From positions 62,001 through 126,000 of the forward strand of contig CAVUEF010000015.1 in assembly GCA_963740455.1 (NCBI GenBank): DNA of 64,000 bases, read 5' to 3'. The notes beneath the pieces are model-generated. The model was not told where the DNA came from and did not search any database. It saw only the letters and a list, made by a program, of their open reading frames with translations. Positions 1-9,079 of the stretch are shown piece by piece. Within the stretch, counting starts at the first letter, position 1. Each line of letters begins with the position of its first letter. A program made the translations under genes and the position numbers. Source of the DNA: Paucibacter sp963740455. Its GTDB lineage: Bacteria > Pseudomonadota > Gammaproteobacteria > Burkholderiales > Burkholderiaceae_C.

Positions 1-24
1 GGGCGGGCAGCGCAGCCGTGCAAC

Positions 25-3000
25 TCATGCCGACAGCGCTTCGGTCCTGATCTCTCCGGGCACGCGCTTGCGCGCCAGCAGGGTGTAGATGGTGGGCACG
101 ACGAACAGCGTGAGCAGCGTGCCCAGCGACATGCCGCCCACGATGACCCAGCCGATCTGCTGACGGCTCTCGGCGCCGGCGCCGCTGGCCAGGGCCAATG
201 GCAAGGCGCCCAGCACCATCGCGCCGGTCGTCATCATGATGGGACGCAGGCGCAGGGCGCTGGCTTCGACCACCGCCTCGAGCACGGGCCTGCCGGCCTG
301 GCGCAACTGGTTGCTGAACTCGACGATCAGGATGCCGTGTTTGGTGATCAAGCCCACCAGCGTGATGAGACCGATCTGCGAATACACGTTCAAGGTGCCG
401 CCCGACAACTGCAGCGCGGCCAGCGCGCCGACCATCGACAAGGGCACCGCCGTCATGATGATGAGCGGATCGACAAAGCTTTCGAACTGCGCTGACAGCA
501 CGAGGAAGATGAACGCGGCAGCCAGCACGAACACCAAGCCCAGCGCGCCGCTGCTGGACTTGAATTCGCGCGAGACCCCGTTGAGCTCGGTGGCATAGCC
601 GACGGGCAGCACGCGCCGGCTTGCCTCTTCCATGTAGTGCAGCGCATCGCCCAGCGCATAGCCCGGCGCCAGATTGGCAGTGATGGCCACCGCGCGGCGC
701 TGGTTGAAGTGGTTGAGCTCGCGCGGACTCACCGCCTCGCGCACCTTGATCAGACTGGCCAAGGGCAGCAGGGTGTCGCCGCGGCCGCGCACGAACAGCC
801 TCTCGATCTGATCGGGTGTCGTGCGCCCGGCGTCTTCGGTCTGCACCAGCACGTCGTACTGCTCGGCAGCGCGCTTGTAGCGCGTCACGGCGCGCCCACC
901 CAGCATGGTCTCGACAGTGCGCGCCACTTGATCGACGTTTACCCCGAGGTCGGCGGCGCGCGCCCTGTCGACCTCCAGAAACAATTCCGGCTTGTTCAGA
1001 CGCAGGTCGTTGTCGGGTTGCACAAAGCCGGGGTTCTTGCCGAGCTCGGTCATCATGTCCTGCGTGACCTTTGCCAGGTTGGCATAGCTGTCGCTGGTGA
1101 CGATGACGAAATTGACGGGACGCTCGCGAAAGCCCTGACCCAGACTCGGCGGCGTGATCGGGAAGGCGCTCACGCCCGGCAAGGCGTTCAGTTGCGGCTG
1201 CAACAGGCGCGCCAACTCCTGCGTGGTGCGACTGCGCTCGCTCCAGTCGACAGCGCGAACAATGGCCGTGCCCTGCGACACGGTGCCGCCGCCGGCGAAC
1301 AGGAACACGCGGTCGAACTCGGGGTAGCCGGCTGCAATGCGGTCAACCGCGTCCAGATAGCGCGACGTGAAGTTCATCGTTGCGCCATCGGGGGCGCTGA
1401 TTGGAATCAGGATCACGCCACGGTCTTCCATCGGCGCCAGCTCCGACTTGGCGCTACTGAACAGCCACGCACTGCCGGCGCCCGAGGCCAGCATCACCGC
1501 AACCACGATCCAGCGCTGGCGCAAGGCAAAACGCAGCGCGCGCGTGTAGCGCTGGGTCAACCACACCAGCAGCGCTTCCATGCCGCGGTCGAAGCGGCCG
1601 GGATGCGGGTTGTGGCGCAGCAGCTTGCTGCACATCATCGGCGTGAGCGTGAGCGCGACAAAACCCGACACGATCACCGCGCCGGCCAGCGTCAAGGCAA
1701 ATTCGACGAACAAGCGGCCGGTGCGTCCCGGCGTGAAGGCCAGCGGCGCGAACACGGCGGCCAGCGTCAGGGTCATGGCCATCACGGCAAAGCCGATCTC
1801 CTTGGCGCCCTTCATCGCAGCCTGAAACGGCGCCAGGCCCTCCTCGATATGGCGAAAGATGTTTTCGAGCACGACGATGGCGTCGTCGACCACCAGGCCG
1901 ATGGCCAGCACCAGGGCCAGCAAGGTGAGCGTGTTGACGGTGAAGCCGGCCAGGGCCATCAAGGCAAACGAGCCGATCAGGCTGATCGGAATGGTGACCA
2001 GCGGAATGATGGAGGCGCGCAAGGTGCGCAAGAAGACGAACACCACGAACGCGACCAGCAGCACCGATTCGGAGATCGTCGTGTAGACGGACTTGATCGA
2101 CCGGTCGATGAAGACCGAGTTGTCGTTGGCGTGCCGCACCGTGACCGCATCGGGCAGGTCTTGCTGTATGCGCGGCATCATGGCGCGCACGCCGGCCGCC
2201 ACATCGAGCGGATTGGCCGTGGCCTGACGCACAATGCCCAGCGATACCGCCGGCACGCCGTTCAGGCGCACGCGCGAACGGTCACTGGCGGCAGCTTCCT
2301 CGACGCGCGCCACGTCCTTCAAGCGCACCGTGATGCCATTGACCTGGCGCAGCGCGACCTCCTTGAACTGGGCGACCGTGTTCAGGTCGGTGCGCGCGGT
2401 CACGTTGAACTCACGCTGCTCGCTCTCGATGCGACCGGCCGGCACTTCGAGGTTCTGCCGGCGCAGCGCGTCTTCGACGTCTTGCACACTCAAGCGGTAG
2501 GCGGCCAGACGGTCTGCATCGATCCACATGCGCATGGCGTACTGGCGGTCGCCGCCGACCGTGACGTCGGCCACGCCGGGCACGGTCTGCAGTCTGGGCC
2601 TGACGACGCGGTTCACCAGGTCGGTCACCTCCAGCGGCGACAAGGTGTCGCTGGTGAAGGCGATCCAGATGGTGGGCGTTGCGTCGGCCTCGACCTTGGC
2701 CACCACCGGCTCGTCGCTCGCGTCGGGCAGGCGGCCGCGTACCCGCGCCACGCGGTCGCGCACATCGGCGGCGGCATCGTCGGGGTTCTTCTCCAGCTTG
2801 AAGCGCACCGTGATCTGGCTCAGCTCCGAGCGCGAGATCGAGGTCAGGATGTCGACTCCGTCGATGCCGGCAATCGAGTCTTCCAGGGGCTTGCTGACCT
2901 GCGATTCGATCACCTCGCTCGACGCGCCGATCAGCCGCGTGCGCACCGTCACCACCGGCTCGTCGATGCGCGGGTATTCGCGCAAGCTCAGACGCTCGAG

Positions 3001-3084
3001 CGAGACCAGGCCGACGAGCAGCAGCAGCAGGGACATCACCGTCGCAAAGACCGGTCGGCGTATGGAAATTTCTGAAATCCGCAT
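25..3084 (-). CDS. RND multidrug efflux permease (HAE1/AcrB family)
   Basis: Inner-membrane proton-driven pump that exports hydrophobic compounds or antibiotics together with an adaptor and an outer-membrane channel. The 1019-residue product begins with the usual cytoplasmic start and first membrane helix (about residues 11-29). The proton-relay acidic pair is present in TM4 as Asp400-Asp401 in GLVVDDAIVV, and the matching lysine of TM10 is at about residue 915 in GLITKHGILI. The length is slightly below AcrB (1049). The gene lies 15 nt downstream of its adaptor gene and is clearly co-transcribed with it. No TolC-like outer-membrane partner is visible; it could lie beyond the left edge or elsewhere. 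The family is certain, the substrate unknown. Confidence 0.95.
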   Translation of the reverse strand: MRISEISIRRPVFATVMSLLLLLVGLVSLERLSLREYPRIDEPVVTVRTRLIGASSEVIESQVSKPLEDSIAGIDGVDILTSISRSELSQITVRFKLEKNPDDAAADVRDRVARVRGRLPDASDEPVVAKVEADATPTIWIAFTSDTLSPLEVTDLVNRVVRPRLQTVPGVADVTVGGDRQYAMRMWIDADRLAAYRLSVQDVEDALRRQNLEVPAGRIESEQREFNVTARTDLNTVAQFKEVALRQVNGITVRLKDVARVEEAAASDRSRVRLNGVPAVSLGIVRQATANPLDVAAGVRAMMPRIQQDLPDAVTVRHANDNSVFIDRSIKSVYTTISESVLLVAFVVFVFLRTLRASIIPLVTIPISLIGSFALMALAGFTVNTLTLLALVLAIGLVVDDAIVVLENIFRHIEEGLAPFQAAMKGAKEIGFAVMAMTLTLAAVFAPLAFTPGRTGRLFVEFALTLAGAVIVSGFVALTLTPMMCSKLLRHNPHPGRFDRGMEALLVWLTQRYTRALRFALRQRWIVVAVMLASGAGSAWLFSSAKSELAPMEDRGVILIPISAPDGATMNFTSRYLDAVDRIAAGYPEFDRVFLFAGGGTVSQGTAIVRAVDWSERSRTTQELARLLQPQLNALPGVSAFPITPPSLGQGFRERPVNFVIVTSDSYANLAKVTQDMMTELGKNPGFVQPDNDLRLNKPELFLEVDRARAADLGVNVDQVARTVETMLGGRAVTRYKRAAEQYDVLVQTEDAGRTTPDQIERLFVRGRGDTLLPLASLIKVREAVSPRELNHFNQRRAVAITANLAPGYALGDALHYMEEASRRVLPVGYATELNGVSREFKSSSGALGLVFVLAAAFIFLVLSAQFESFVDPLIIMTAVPLSMVGALAALQLSGGTLNVYSQIGLITLVGLITKHGILIVEFSNQLRQAGRPVLEAVVEASALRLRPIMMTTGAMVLGALPLALASGAGAESRQQIGWVIVGGMSLGTLLTLFVVPTIYTLLARKRVPGEIRTEALSA

Positions 3085-3099
3085 GTGCCGTCCGCAGGC

Positions 3100-4266
3100 T
3101 CAGCGTTGGCCGGCGCTGGCGGCCGCCGCGGGCCGGCGAGCGCCTTCTTGTTCGACATCGACGATTCTGAGCGGCAGCGCATCGCCGCGCATCAAGCGCG
3201 CCTGGCCCGCCGTCACGACCCGCTCGCCGGCCTTCACGCCGCTGAGCAACTCGACCTTGCCCGGCACGCGCATGCCCATGTCCGCCTCGACGCGCTGCGA
3301 CACCAGGCCCTGCGGCGCGTCGATCACCTTGATGAGGTACTGCTTGCCCCCCTGCGGCACGAGCGCCTCTTCGGGCACCACCAGGGCGTCCGGTCGCTCA
3401 CCCAGCACCACCTTGACGCGCGCGAACAGCCCCGAGCGCAATCCGGTCGTCGGCCCCAGCAGCTTGGCCCGCACCAGCATGGATCGGCCATTCGTATCGA
3501 ACTGCGCGTCGATCACATCGACCTGGGCCTTGAATCGCTGGCCGGGCAAGGCATCCAGCGTCAGGTCAACCGCCTGGCCGGCCTTCAGGCGCGGCACATA
3601 GCGTTCGGGCAGGCGGAACTCGATCCACATGGTCGAGCTGTCTTCGAGGCTCACCAAGTCGGCGCCGTCTTTCACATAATCGCCAAGATTGACCGAGCGG
3701 ATACCGGCCAGCGCGTCAAACGGCGCGACGATCCTGAAGCGCTCCAGTTGCGCCTTCGACAAGGCCACCTGCGCCTCGGCGACTTGCAGATTGGCCAGGC
3801 TCTGGTCGACCACGCTGGGGCTGACGAAATTTTGCGCCAGCAGCTCGCGGTTGCGTTTGGCCTGGGTCGCGGCAATGCGGGCCTGCGCTTCGGATTGCTG
3901 CAACTGCGCCACTTGCAACGCGTCATCGAGCTGCACCATCAACTGGCCTTTGCGCACGCGCTGACCGTCGCTGAAACCCAGCGCCGAGATGCGCCCGCTG
4001 ACCTCGGGTCGCAACACCACCGACTGGCGTGCGCGCAGACTGCCCACGGCCTGTGCCTCGTCCTTCAAGACCATGCGATCGACCTTGCCGACTTCAACGG
4101 CCACCGACTCCGCGGGCTTGGCCGCGCCGCCCAGCTTGCCGCCCTGATTGGCAAGCCCTGCGCCAGCCACCGACGCAAGAGGCTTGTGCTGCCACCAATA
4201 CGCCAGGCCGCCGAGCACCACCAGTGCAGCGACTGCCAACATTGAATGGATTTTCTTGAAACTCAT
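3100..4266 (-). CDS. Efflux RND periplasmic adaptor subunit (membrane fusion protein)
   Basis: Periplasmic adaptor joining the RND permease downstream to an outer-membrane channel. The 388-residue protein has a single N-terminal membrane anchor (about residues 9-25), then a lipoyl-like segment (PEVSGRISALGFSDGQRV), an Ala/Gln-rich coiled coil typical of the alpha-hairpin (repeated AQ and LANLQ patterns), and a C-terminal beta-barrel and membrane-proximal region. No lipobox is seen, so the protein is probably anchored by the uncleaved helix. The start ATG at 4266 has a GGAG-type ribosome-binding site just upstream. It is the first gene of a two-gene operon in this window. Confidence 0.93.
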   Translation of the reverse strand: MSFKKIHSMLAVAALVVLGGLAYWWQHKPLASVAGAGLANQGGKLGGAAKPAESVAVEVGKVDRMVLKDEAQAVGSLRARQSVVLRPEVSGRISALGFSDGQRVRKGQLMVQLDDALQVAQLQQSEAQARIAATQAKRNRELLAQNFVSPSVVDQSLANLQVAEAQVALSKAQLERFRIVAPFDALAGIRSVNLGDYVKDGADLVSLEDSSTMWIEFRLPERYVPRLKAGQAVDLTLDALPGQRFKAQVDVIDAQFDTNGRSMLVRAKLLGPTTGLRSGLFARVKVVLGERPDALVVPEEALVPQGGKQYLIKVIDAPQGLVSQRVEADMGMRVPGKVELLSGVKAGERVVTAGQARLMRGDALPLRIVDVEQEGARRPAAAASAGQR

Positions 4267-4348
4267 GCAGAATTCTCCGAGCGTGCACTGTAGCGGTGAT
4301 GCCTAAGTAGGCCGCCTGGCCTGGATGGTGTTGTGCGATTGATGAGCG

Positions 4349-4861
4349 TCAGCGCGGCACCGAAGCACAGCCCCGATTGGCCAGCTCATCGGCGCGCTCA
4401 TTGCCGGGGTCGCCGGCATGGCCCTTGACCCAGTGCCAGTCCACCCTGTGCAAGGCCTGCAAGGCATCCAGCCGCTGCCAGAGGTCGATGTTCTTGACCG
4501 GCTTGTTGTCGGCGGTCTTCCAGCCACGCTGCTTCCATCCGGTGATCCACTCGGTAATGCCCTTGCGCACGTATTGGCTGTCGGTGTAGATCGCCACCTC
4601 GCAGTTGCGCTTCAGCGAGGCCAGCGCCTCGATCACGGCGGTCAGCTCCATGCGGTTGTTGGTGGTGCCGGCTTCGCCGCCGAACAGCTCCTTCTCGTGT
4701 CCGCCTGAGCTCAGCCACGCCCCCCAGCCGCCCGGCCCGGGGTTGCCCTTGCAGGCGCCATCGGTGTAGATGGTGACCTGGGGGCGGTGTATGGCGGGTT
4801 GGGTGTGCGCAGGCGCATGGGTCGGCGTCGCGCTGCGGCCGGTCTCAATTTTCGTTGTCAT
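4349..4861 (-). CDS. rnhA: Ribonuclease HI
   Basis: Degrades the RNA strand of RNA-DNA hybrids. The 170-residue product carries the four catalytic carboxylates: Asp34 (YTDGACKGNPGPGGWG), Glu72 (NNRMELTAV), Asp94 (YTDSQYV) and Asp158 (NERADELAN), plus the flexible-loop His148 in KGHAGD. The start used is the ATG at 4861, preceded in frame by an unrelated longer reading that overlaps the methyltransferase gene. Even so there is a Pro/Thr-rich N-terminal extension of about 27 residues before the core fold. The start lies 17 nt inside the 3' end of the upstream methyltransferase gene, implying translational coupling. dnaQ, often the next gene in proteobacteria, is not here; the efflux operon follows instead. 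Confidence 0.95.
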   Translation of the reverse strand: MTTKIETGRSATPTHAPAHTQPAIHRPQVTIYTDGACKGNPGPGGWGAWLSSGGHEKELFGGEAGTTNNRMELTAVIEALASLKRNCEVAIYTDSQYVRKGITEWITGWKQRGWKTADNKPVKNIDLWQRLDALQALHRVDWHWVKGHAGDPGNERADELANRGCASVPR

Positions 4862-5651
4862 GAACACTCTTGTTATGTGCCACCACGGCCGGCGAGGCCT
4901 TGGCGAGCTTGCGCGTGTTGGGCAGCAGGCCGACCAGACGCATGCCGCGCACCTGCTTGACCGCCACCAGAAAATACACGCCGCCCAGCACGGGCCACCA
5001 ACGCTCACCCGCGCTCTCCATCCAGGCATTGCGCTGCATCCAGCGCTCGCTCAAGCTCGATGGCCGATAGCAGCCAAAACGCCCGCCTTCAAGCTCGAAG
5101 CTGAGCAGCCGCAGCCAGTCGCGCAAGCGCCAGTAGCCGATCAATTCGCCGCTGTGCGGCAGGACTGCGGCGCACGCGCCCGACCGCGCCCGCCCTGCGC
5201 GCAGCCGGCCCAGGCGCTGGCGCAGTCCCCACAAGCTGGTCGGGTTCAAGCCGACGATGACGACACGGCCACCGGGTCTGAGCACGCGGCCCACCTCTCT
5301 GAGCATTTGGTGCGGATCGCCGGTCAGTTCCAGCGCGTGGGGCAACACCACCAGATCGAGACTGTTGGTGTCGATCGGCAGCGCGTTGAAATCGCACACC
5401 AGATCGGCGTTTGCGGTCATGCCCTTGTCTGGGTTCAAATCGGCATTGCCACGCTCCAGCGCCAGCCAGCGATGCGGCATGCGGTTGGCGCGCAAGCCCT
5501 GCAACTCGGGCAGGCCGAGTTGCAGCGCATGAAAGCCGAACAGATCGGCCACCGCCACGTCGAGTTGCTCCTGTTCCCAGGCCAGCATGTTTCGGCCTGC
5601 AGGCGTTGTCAGCCAATGTGCCAACTCTATAATCGACGCATCGCTCATCAT
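4845..5651 (-). CDS. YafS-like class I SAM-dependent methyltransferase
   Basis: Predicted SAM-dependent methyltransferase of unknown substrate. The C-terminal half shows typical motifs (ALELTGDPHQMLREVGRVL, then RPGGRVVIVGLNP). The usual glycine-rich motif I near the N terminus is replaced by a degenerate DLFGFHALQLG stretch, so SAM binding should not be taken for granted. The position matches the conserved order gloB / yafS-type methyltransferase / rnhA, divergent from gloB. Two adjacent ATG codons (5651 and 5648) are possible starts; either gives 267-268 residues. With the first, the start codon overlaps the gloB start codon on the other strand. The 3' end overlaps rnhA by 17 nt. Confidence 0.85.
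   Translation of the reverse strand: MMSDASIIELAHWLTTPAGRNMLAWEQEQLDVAVADLFGFHALQLGLPELQGLRANRMPHRWLALERGNADLNPDKGMTANADLVCDFNALPIDTNSLDLVVLPHALELTGDPHQMLREVGRVLRPGGRVVIVGLNPTSLWGLRQRLGRLRAGRARSGACAAVLPHSGELIGYWRLRDWLRLLSFELEGGRFGCYRPSSLSERWMQRNAWMESAGERWWPVLGGVYFLVAVKQVRGMRLVGLLPNTRKLAKASPAVVAHNKSVHDNEN
5606..5633 (+). promoter_or_regulatory. Predicted sigma-70 promoter of gloB
   Basis: TTGTCA at 5606-5611 (five of six matches to the -35 consensus), a 16-bp spacer, and a perfect TATAAT at 5628-5633. The predicted start of transcription is near 5640, giving a leader of about 10 nt with no visible ribosome-binding site. The whole promoter lies inside the 5' coding part of the methyltransferase gene on the other strand. 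Confidence 0.7.
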
Positions 5652-6438
5652 GACTTTGAAACTCGTCGCACTGCCAGCCTTCACAGACAACTACATCTGG
5701 ATGATCCACGATGGCGTGAACGCGCTCGTGGTTGATCCGGGGGAAGCAGCGCCGGTGCTGCAGGCGCTGGCCTCGCAGCGCTTGCGCCTGGCAGGCATTC
5801 TAGTGACCCACCATCATGGCGATCACGTCGGCGGCCTGGCGGGCCTGCTCGAACATCTGCACGGCCCGGTATTCGGACCCGCCACGGAGAATATTCCCGT
5901 GCCTTGCCGACCGTGCCGTGGCGGCGATACCGTGCGCCTGCTCGGTCTGGATTTCCAGGTCATCGACGTGCCTGGCCACACCGCCGGCCACATCGCCTAC
6001 TATCTGCCGGCATTGCCAGACGATGGCGAGAACTCTCCCGTGCTGTTCTGCGGGGACACGCTTTTTTCGGGTGGCTGCGGACGCTTGTTCGAAGGCACAC
6101 CGGCGCAGATGCACGAGTCGCTTACACAATTGACACAACTGCCGGGCGCCACCAGGGTATGCTGCGCCCACGAGTACACGCTGTCGAATCTGCGCTTTGC
6201 ACGCACCATCGAACCCGCCAACGCGGCGTTGGCCGAATACCAGCAGTGGTGCCAGACACAGCGCACGCTCGAGTTGCCCACGCTTCCCGCCCGCTTGGCG
6301 AGAGAGCTTGAAATCAATCCTTTTTTGCGTTGCAACCAGCCCGATGTGATGCACGCCGCCGGCGCTCACGGTGCCACCGGTGAAGATCCCATCGCGGTGT
6401 TCGCCGCCCTGCGTGAATGGAAGAACGAGTTTCGATGA
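5650..6438 (+). CDS. gloB: Hydroxyacylglutathione hydrolase (glyoxalase II)
   Basis: Hydrolyses S-lactoylglutathione to lactate and glutathione, the second step of methylglyoxal detoxification. The 262-residue product has the metallo-beta-lactamase metal site THHHGDH at residues 53-59, further metal ligands in VPGHTAGHI and CGDTLFSGGCGRLFEG, and the family-specific CAHEYTLSNLRFA segment that contacts glutathione. The chosen start ATG at 5650 gives the normal MTLKLVALPAFTDNY N terminus. It shares the four bases CATG with the divergent methyltransferase start. It overlaps mltD by four bases (ATGA), so the two are translationally coupled, as in many proteobacteria. Confidence 0.96.
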   Translation: MTLKLVALPAFTDNYIWMIHDGVNALVVDPGEAAPVLQALASQRLRLAGILVTHHHGDHVGGLAGLLEHLHGPVFGPATENIPVPCRPCRGGDTVRLLGLDFQVIDVPGHTAGHIAYYLPALPDDGENSPVLFCGDTLFSGGCGRLFEGTPAQMHESLTQLTQLPGATRVCCAHEYTLSNLRFARTIEPANAALAEYQQWCQTQRTLELPTLPARLARELEINPFLRCNQPDVMHAAGAHGATGEDPIAVFAALREWKNEFR

Positions 6439-8054
6439 CCTACGCAACAAGATCCGCAGCGCTCGGTGCAGCGCCACTCAATCTGCCCACCAAGCGCTTG
6501 CTGAGCTTGCTGCTCGCTGCAATGCTCACCGCTTGCGCCAGCACGCCACCCACCACCAGCGCCACCGCGCAGGCTGCCGCCCCACCCGCGGCTGAGTCGG
6601 CCAGCGCGCCCGCGCCAACCCCGACACCTACGCCAAGCGCAGCCATCACCGCGCTTGACCAGACCAACGAGTCGCTGCTCGAAGACACGCTGCGCCCCGG
6701 CGCGAAGGTCGACCTGGAAGACCGCCAGGCGCAGGAGGATCTGTGGGCCCGCGTGCGCAGGGGCTTTGCCATGCCCGAACTCGAAGGTGATCTGGTGGCC
6801 AAGGGCGAGCAGTGGTACAGCTCGCGGCCCGACTATGTGCAGCGCATGACAGAACGCGGCGGCCGCTACCTCTATCACATTGTCGAAGAGGTCGAAAAGC
6901 GCGGCATGCCCACCGAGCTGGCCCTGCTGCCCTTCATTGAAAGCGCCTACAACCCGCAGGCCGTCTCCAGCGCCAAGGCGTCGGGCATGTGGCAGTTCGT
7001 GCCGGCCACCGGGCGCGACTACGCGCTCAAGCAGAATGTGTTTCGCGACGACCGGCGCGATGTCCTGGCATCGACGCAGGCCGCGCTCGACTACCTCGAC
7101 AAACTGCACACCATGTTTGGCGACTGGCATCTGGCACTGGCCGCCTACAACTGGGGCCAGGGCAATGTGCAGCGTGCCATCGCCCGCAACAAGGCCGCAC
7201 ATCTGCCGACCGACTACGCAAGCCTGCGCATGCCTGACGAAACGCGCTATTACGTGCCCAAGCTGCAGGCCGTGAAGAACATCATCGACCACCCCGAGGC
7301 CTATGGCCTGAGCCTGCCTGCGCTTGCCAACCACCCTTATTTTCTGGGTGTCAAGATTGACCGCGACATGGACGTCGCGGTCGCCGCGAGCCTGGCCGAC
7401 ATCACGGTCGACGAGTTCAAGCTCTACAACCCGCAGATGAACAAGCCGGTGATACTGGCCGCTGGAACGCCGCAAGTGCTGCTCCCCTACGAAAACGCCA
7501 GCCAGTTCGTGCGCAAGCTGGCGGCACACCGGGGCCCGTTGGCCAGCTGGACTGCCTGGGTCGCGCCGCGCACGCTCAAATCCAGCGAGGCGGCCAAGCT
7601 GGTGGGCATGAGCGAAGCCACGCTGCGCGAGGTCAACAAGATCCCGCCGCGCATGCTCATCAAGAGCGGCTCCACGCTGATGGTGCCGCGCGGCATCCAG
7701 CGCGTGCAAGACGTGCCCGAGCATCTGGCGGACAACGCCAGCATGAGCCTGACGCCCGAAGCGCAAGCGCTCAAGCGACTCGCCGTCAAGGTGCGCAAGG
7801 GCGAAACGCTGGGTGGCGTGGCACAACGCTACCGCGTCAGCACAGCGCAGTTGGTGCAATGGAACAAGCTCAATGCCAAAGGAAGTCTGCGCACCGGCCA
7901 GACCCTGGTGGTTTACCTGAACAAGCCGACCCGGACCGCGTCGATCCGCACTGCCGCCAAGACCGGCCGAAAGAATTCGCGCAACGGCGGCACCAGCGTG
8001 ACGGTGATGGGGAGCCGCACCCAAGCCCTGGCGCGGCAGTCGACCAGGCGCTGA
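6435..8054 (+). CDS. mltD: Membrane-bound lytic murein transglycosylase D (lipoprotein)
   Basis: Cleaves peptidoglycan glycan strands with formation of 1,6-anhydro-muramyl ends. The 539-residue product starts at the ATG overlapping the gloB stop. A lipoprotein signal peptide ends in LTAC (Cys34 as the lipidated residue), followed by an Ala/Pro/Thr-rich linker to about residue 75. The SLT domain has the catalytic Glu169 in LLPFIESAYNP, then SGMWQFVPATG and the LALAAYNWGQGN motif. The C terminus has a LysM peptidoglycan-binding repeat (about residues 440-490, KVRKGETLGGVAQRYRVS). A second, weaker LysM-like region may lie between them. It is convergent with recR. Confidence 0.95.
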   Translation: MTYATRSAALGAAPLNLPTKRLLSLLLAAMLTACASTPPTTSATAQAAAPPAAESASAPAPTPTPTPSAAITALDQTNESLLEDTLRPGAKVDLEDRQAQEDLWARVRRGFAMPELEGDLVAKGEQWYSSRPDYVQRMTERGGRYLYHIVEEVEKRGMPTELALLPFIESAYNPQAVSSAKASGMWQFVPATGRDYALKQNVFRDDRRDVLASTQAALDYLDKLHTMFGDWHLALAAYNWGQGNVQRAIARNKAAHLPTDYASLRMPDETRYYVPKLQAVKNIIDHPEAYGLSLPALANHPYFLGVKIDRDMDVAVAASLADITVDEFKLYNPQMNKPVILAAGTPQVLLPYENASQFVRKLAAHRGPLASWTAWVAPRTLKSSEAAKLVGMSEATLREVNKIPPRMLIKSGSTLMVPRGIQRVQDVPEHLADNASMSLTPEAQALKRLAVKVRKGETLGGVAQRYRVSTAQLVQWNKLNAKGSLRTGQTLVVYLNKPTRTASIRTAAKTGRKNSRNGGTSVTVMGSRTQALARQSTRR

Positions 8055-8119
8055 GCCAGCGCCGGAAAAATTTGGGCGGATCAGGCGCCCTGAACCGACC
8101 CGCGGCGGGCCGCACCGGC

Positions 8120-8710
8120 TCAGCGCCGATCGACCAAGGCGTGGGCGATGGTGCCCAAGTCCACGTATTCCAGCTCGCTGCCCACCGGCACGCCGCGCGC
8201 CAGGCGGGTGGTACGCAGGCCGCGCGCGCGCAGCGCCTGCGCCAGCACATGGGCGGTGGCCTCGCCTTCGGCCGTGAAGCTGGTGGCCAGTATCACCTCT
8301 TCGACCCCTGCATCGGCGGCGCGATCGAGCAATTGCGTCACGCCGATTTCGTGCACGCCGATGCCGTCGAGCGGGCTGACGCGCCCCATCAACACAAAAT
8401 AGTGGCCGCGGTAGGAACCGGTCCGCTCCAGCGCCGCCTGATCGGCGGGGGACTCGACCACGCACAAGAGCTTTACGTCGCGCGTCTCATCCAGGCAGAT
8501 GCTGCACACCGGGGCCTCGGTGAACGTATGACAGCGCTGGCAATGCAGCATATTGTCGGCCGCCGACCCGAGCGCTTGCGCGAGCTTGCGCGCGCCGTCC
8601 CGGTCATGCTGCAGCAGGTGGTAGGCCATGCGCTGCGCCGACTTCTGGCCCACGCCGGGCAGACACCGCAGCGCATCGATCAAGGCGTCCAGTGAATGTC
8701 GCTTGCTCAC
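8120..8710 (-). CDS. recR: Recombination mediator protein RecR
   Basis: Acts with RecO (and RecF) to load RecA on SSB-coated single-stranded DNA. The 196-residue product has an N-terminal helix-hairpin-helix (CLPGVGQKSAQRMAYHL), a four-cysteine zinc finger (Cys57, Cys60, Cys69, Cys72) and a Toprim domain with VVESPADQAALE and the LDGIG segment. It is the last gene of the dnaX-ybaB-recR unit, 27 nt downstream of ybaB, an order conserved across proteobacteria. The length is normal for the family. Confidence 0.97.
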   Translation of the reverse strand: MSKRHSLDALIDALRCLPGVGQKSAQRMAYHLLQHDRDGARKLAQALGSAADNMLHCQRCHTFTEAPVCSICLDETRDVKLLCVVESPADQAALERTGSYRGHYFVLMGRVSPLDGIGVHEIGVTQLLDRAADAGVEEVILATSFTAEGEATAHVLAQALRARGLRTTRLARGVPVGSELEYVDLGTIAHALVDRR

Positions 8711-8737
8711 TGGACTACCCTCCGGCTGCGCCAGCGC

Positions 8738-9067
8738 TCAAAACGGGAACTTCATGCCACCCGGCAGCGGCATGCCGGCGGTCAGCTTGCCCATCTTCGC
8801 CTGGCTCACTTCCTCGGCGCGGCGCACCGCGTCATTGAAGGCGGCGGCGACCAGATCTTCGAGCATGTCCTTGTCGTCGGCCAACAGGCTCGGGTCGATG
8901 GTGACGCGCTTCACATCGTGCTTGCACGTCATCACAATCTTGACCAGGCCGGCACCCGACTGGCCTTCCACATCCATCAGCGCCAACTCGTCTTGCGCCT
9001 TCTTGAGGTTGTCCTGCATGGCCTGTGCCTGTTTCATCAGACCGGCCAGTTGACCCTTCATCATCAT
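8738..9067 (-). CDS. YbaB/EbfC family nucleoid-associated DNA-binding protein
   Basis: Small dimeric DNA-binding protein of the YbaB/EbfC family, 109 residues, with the characteristic N-terminal coiled coil (GQLAGLMKQAQAMQDNLKKA) and the central TCKHDVKRVTIDPSLL strand region. It sits between dnaX and recR with 12 nt to dnaX, the standard arrangement, and is probably co-transcribed. Three successive ATG codons occur at the start (9067, 9064, 9061); the first is used here but any could be the real one. Confidence 0.93.
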   Translation of the reverse strand: MMMKGQLAGLMKQAQAMQDNLKKAQDELALMDVEGQSGAGLVKIVMTCKHDVKRVTIDPSLLADDKDMLEDLVAAAFNDAVRRAEEVSQAKMGKLTAGMPLPGGMKFPF

Positions 9068-9079
9068 GTGCTCCGTTTC

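Noticed and set aside
637..3075. Long plus-strand reading frame (812 codons) opposite the RND permease
   Set aside because: His/Arg/Gln-rich translation without family features. It mirrors the codon bias of the real gene on the other strand; same for the long frames opposite mltD, the kinases, hrpA, dnaK and dnaJ.
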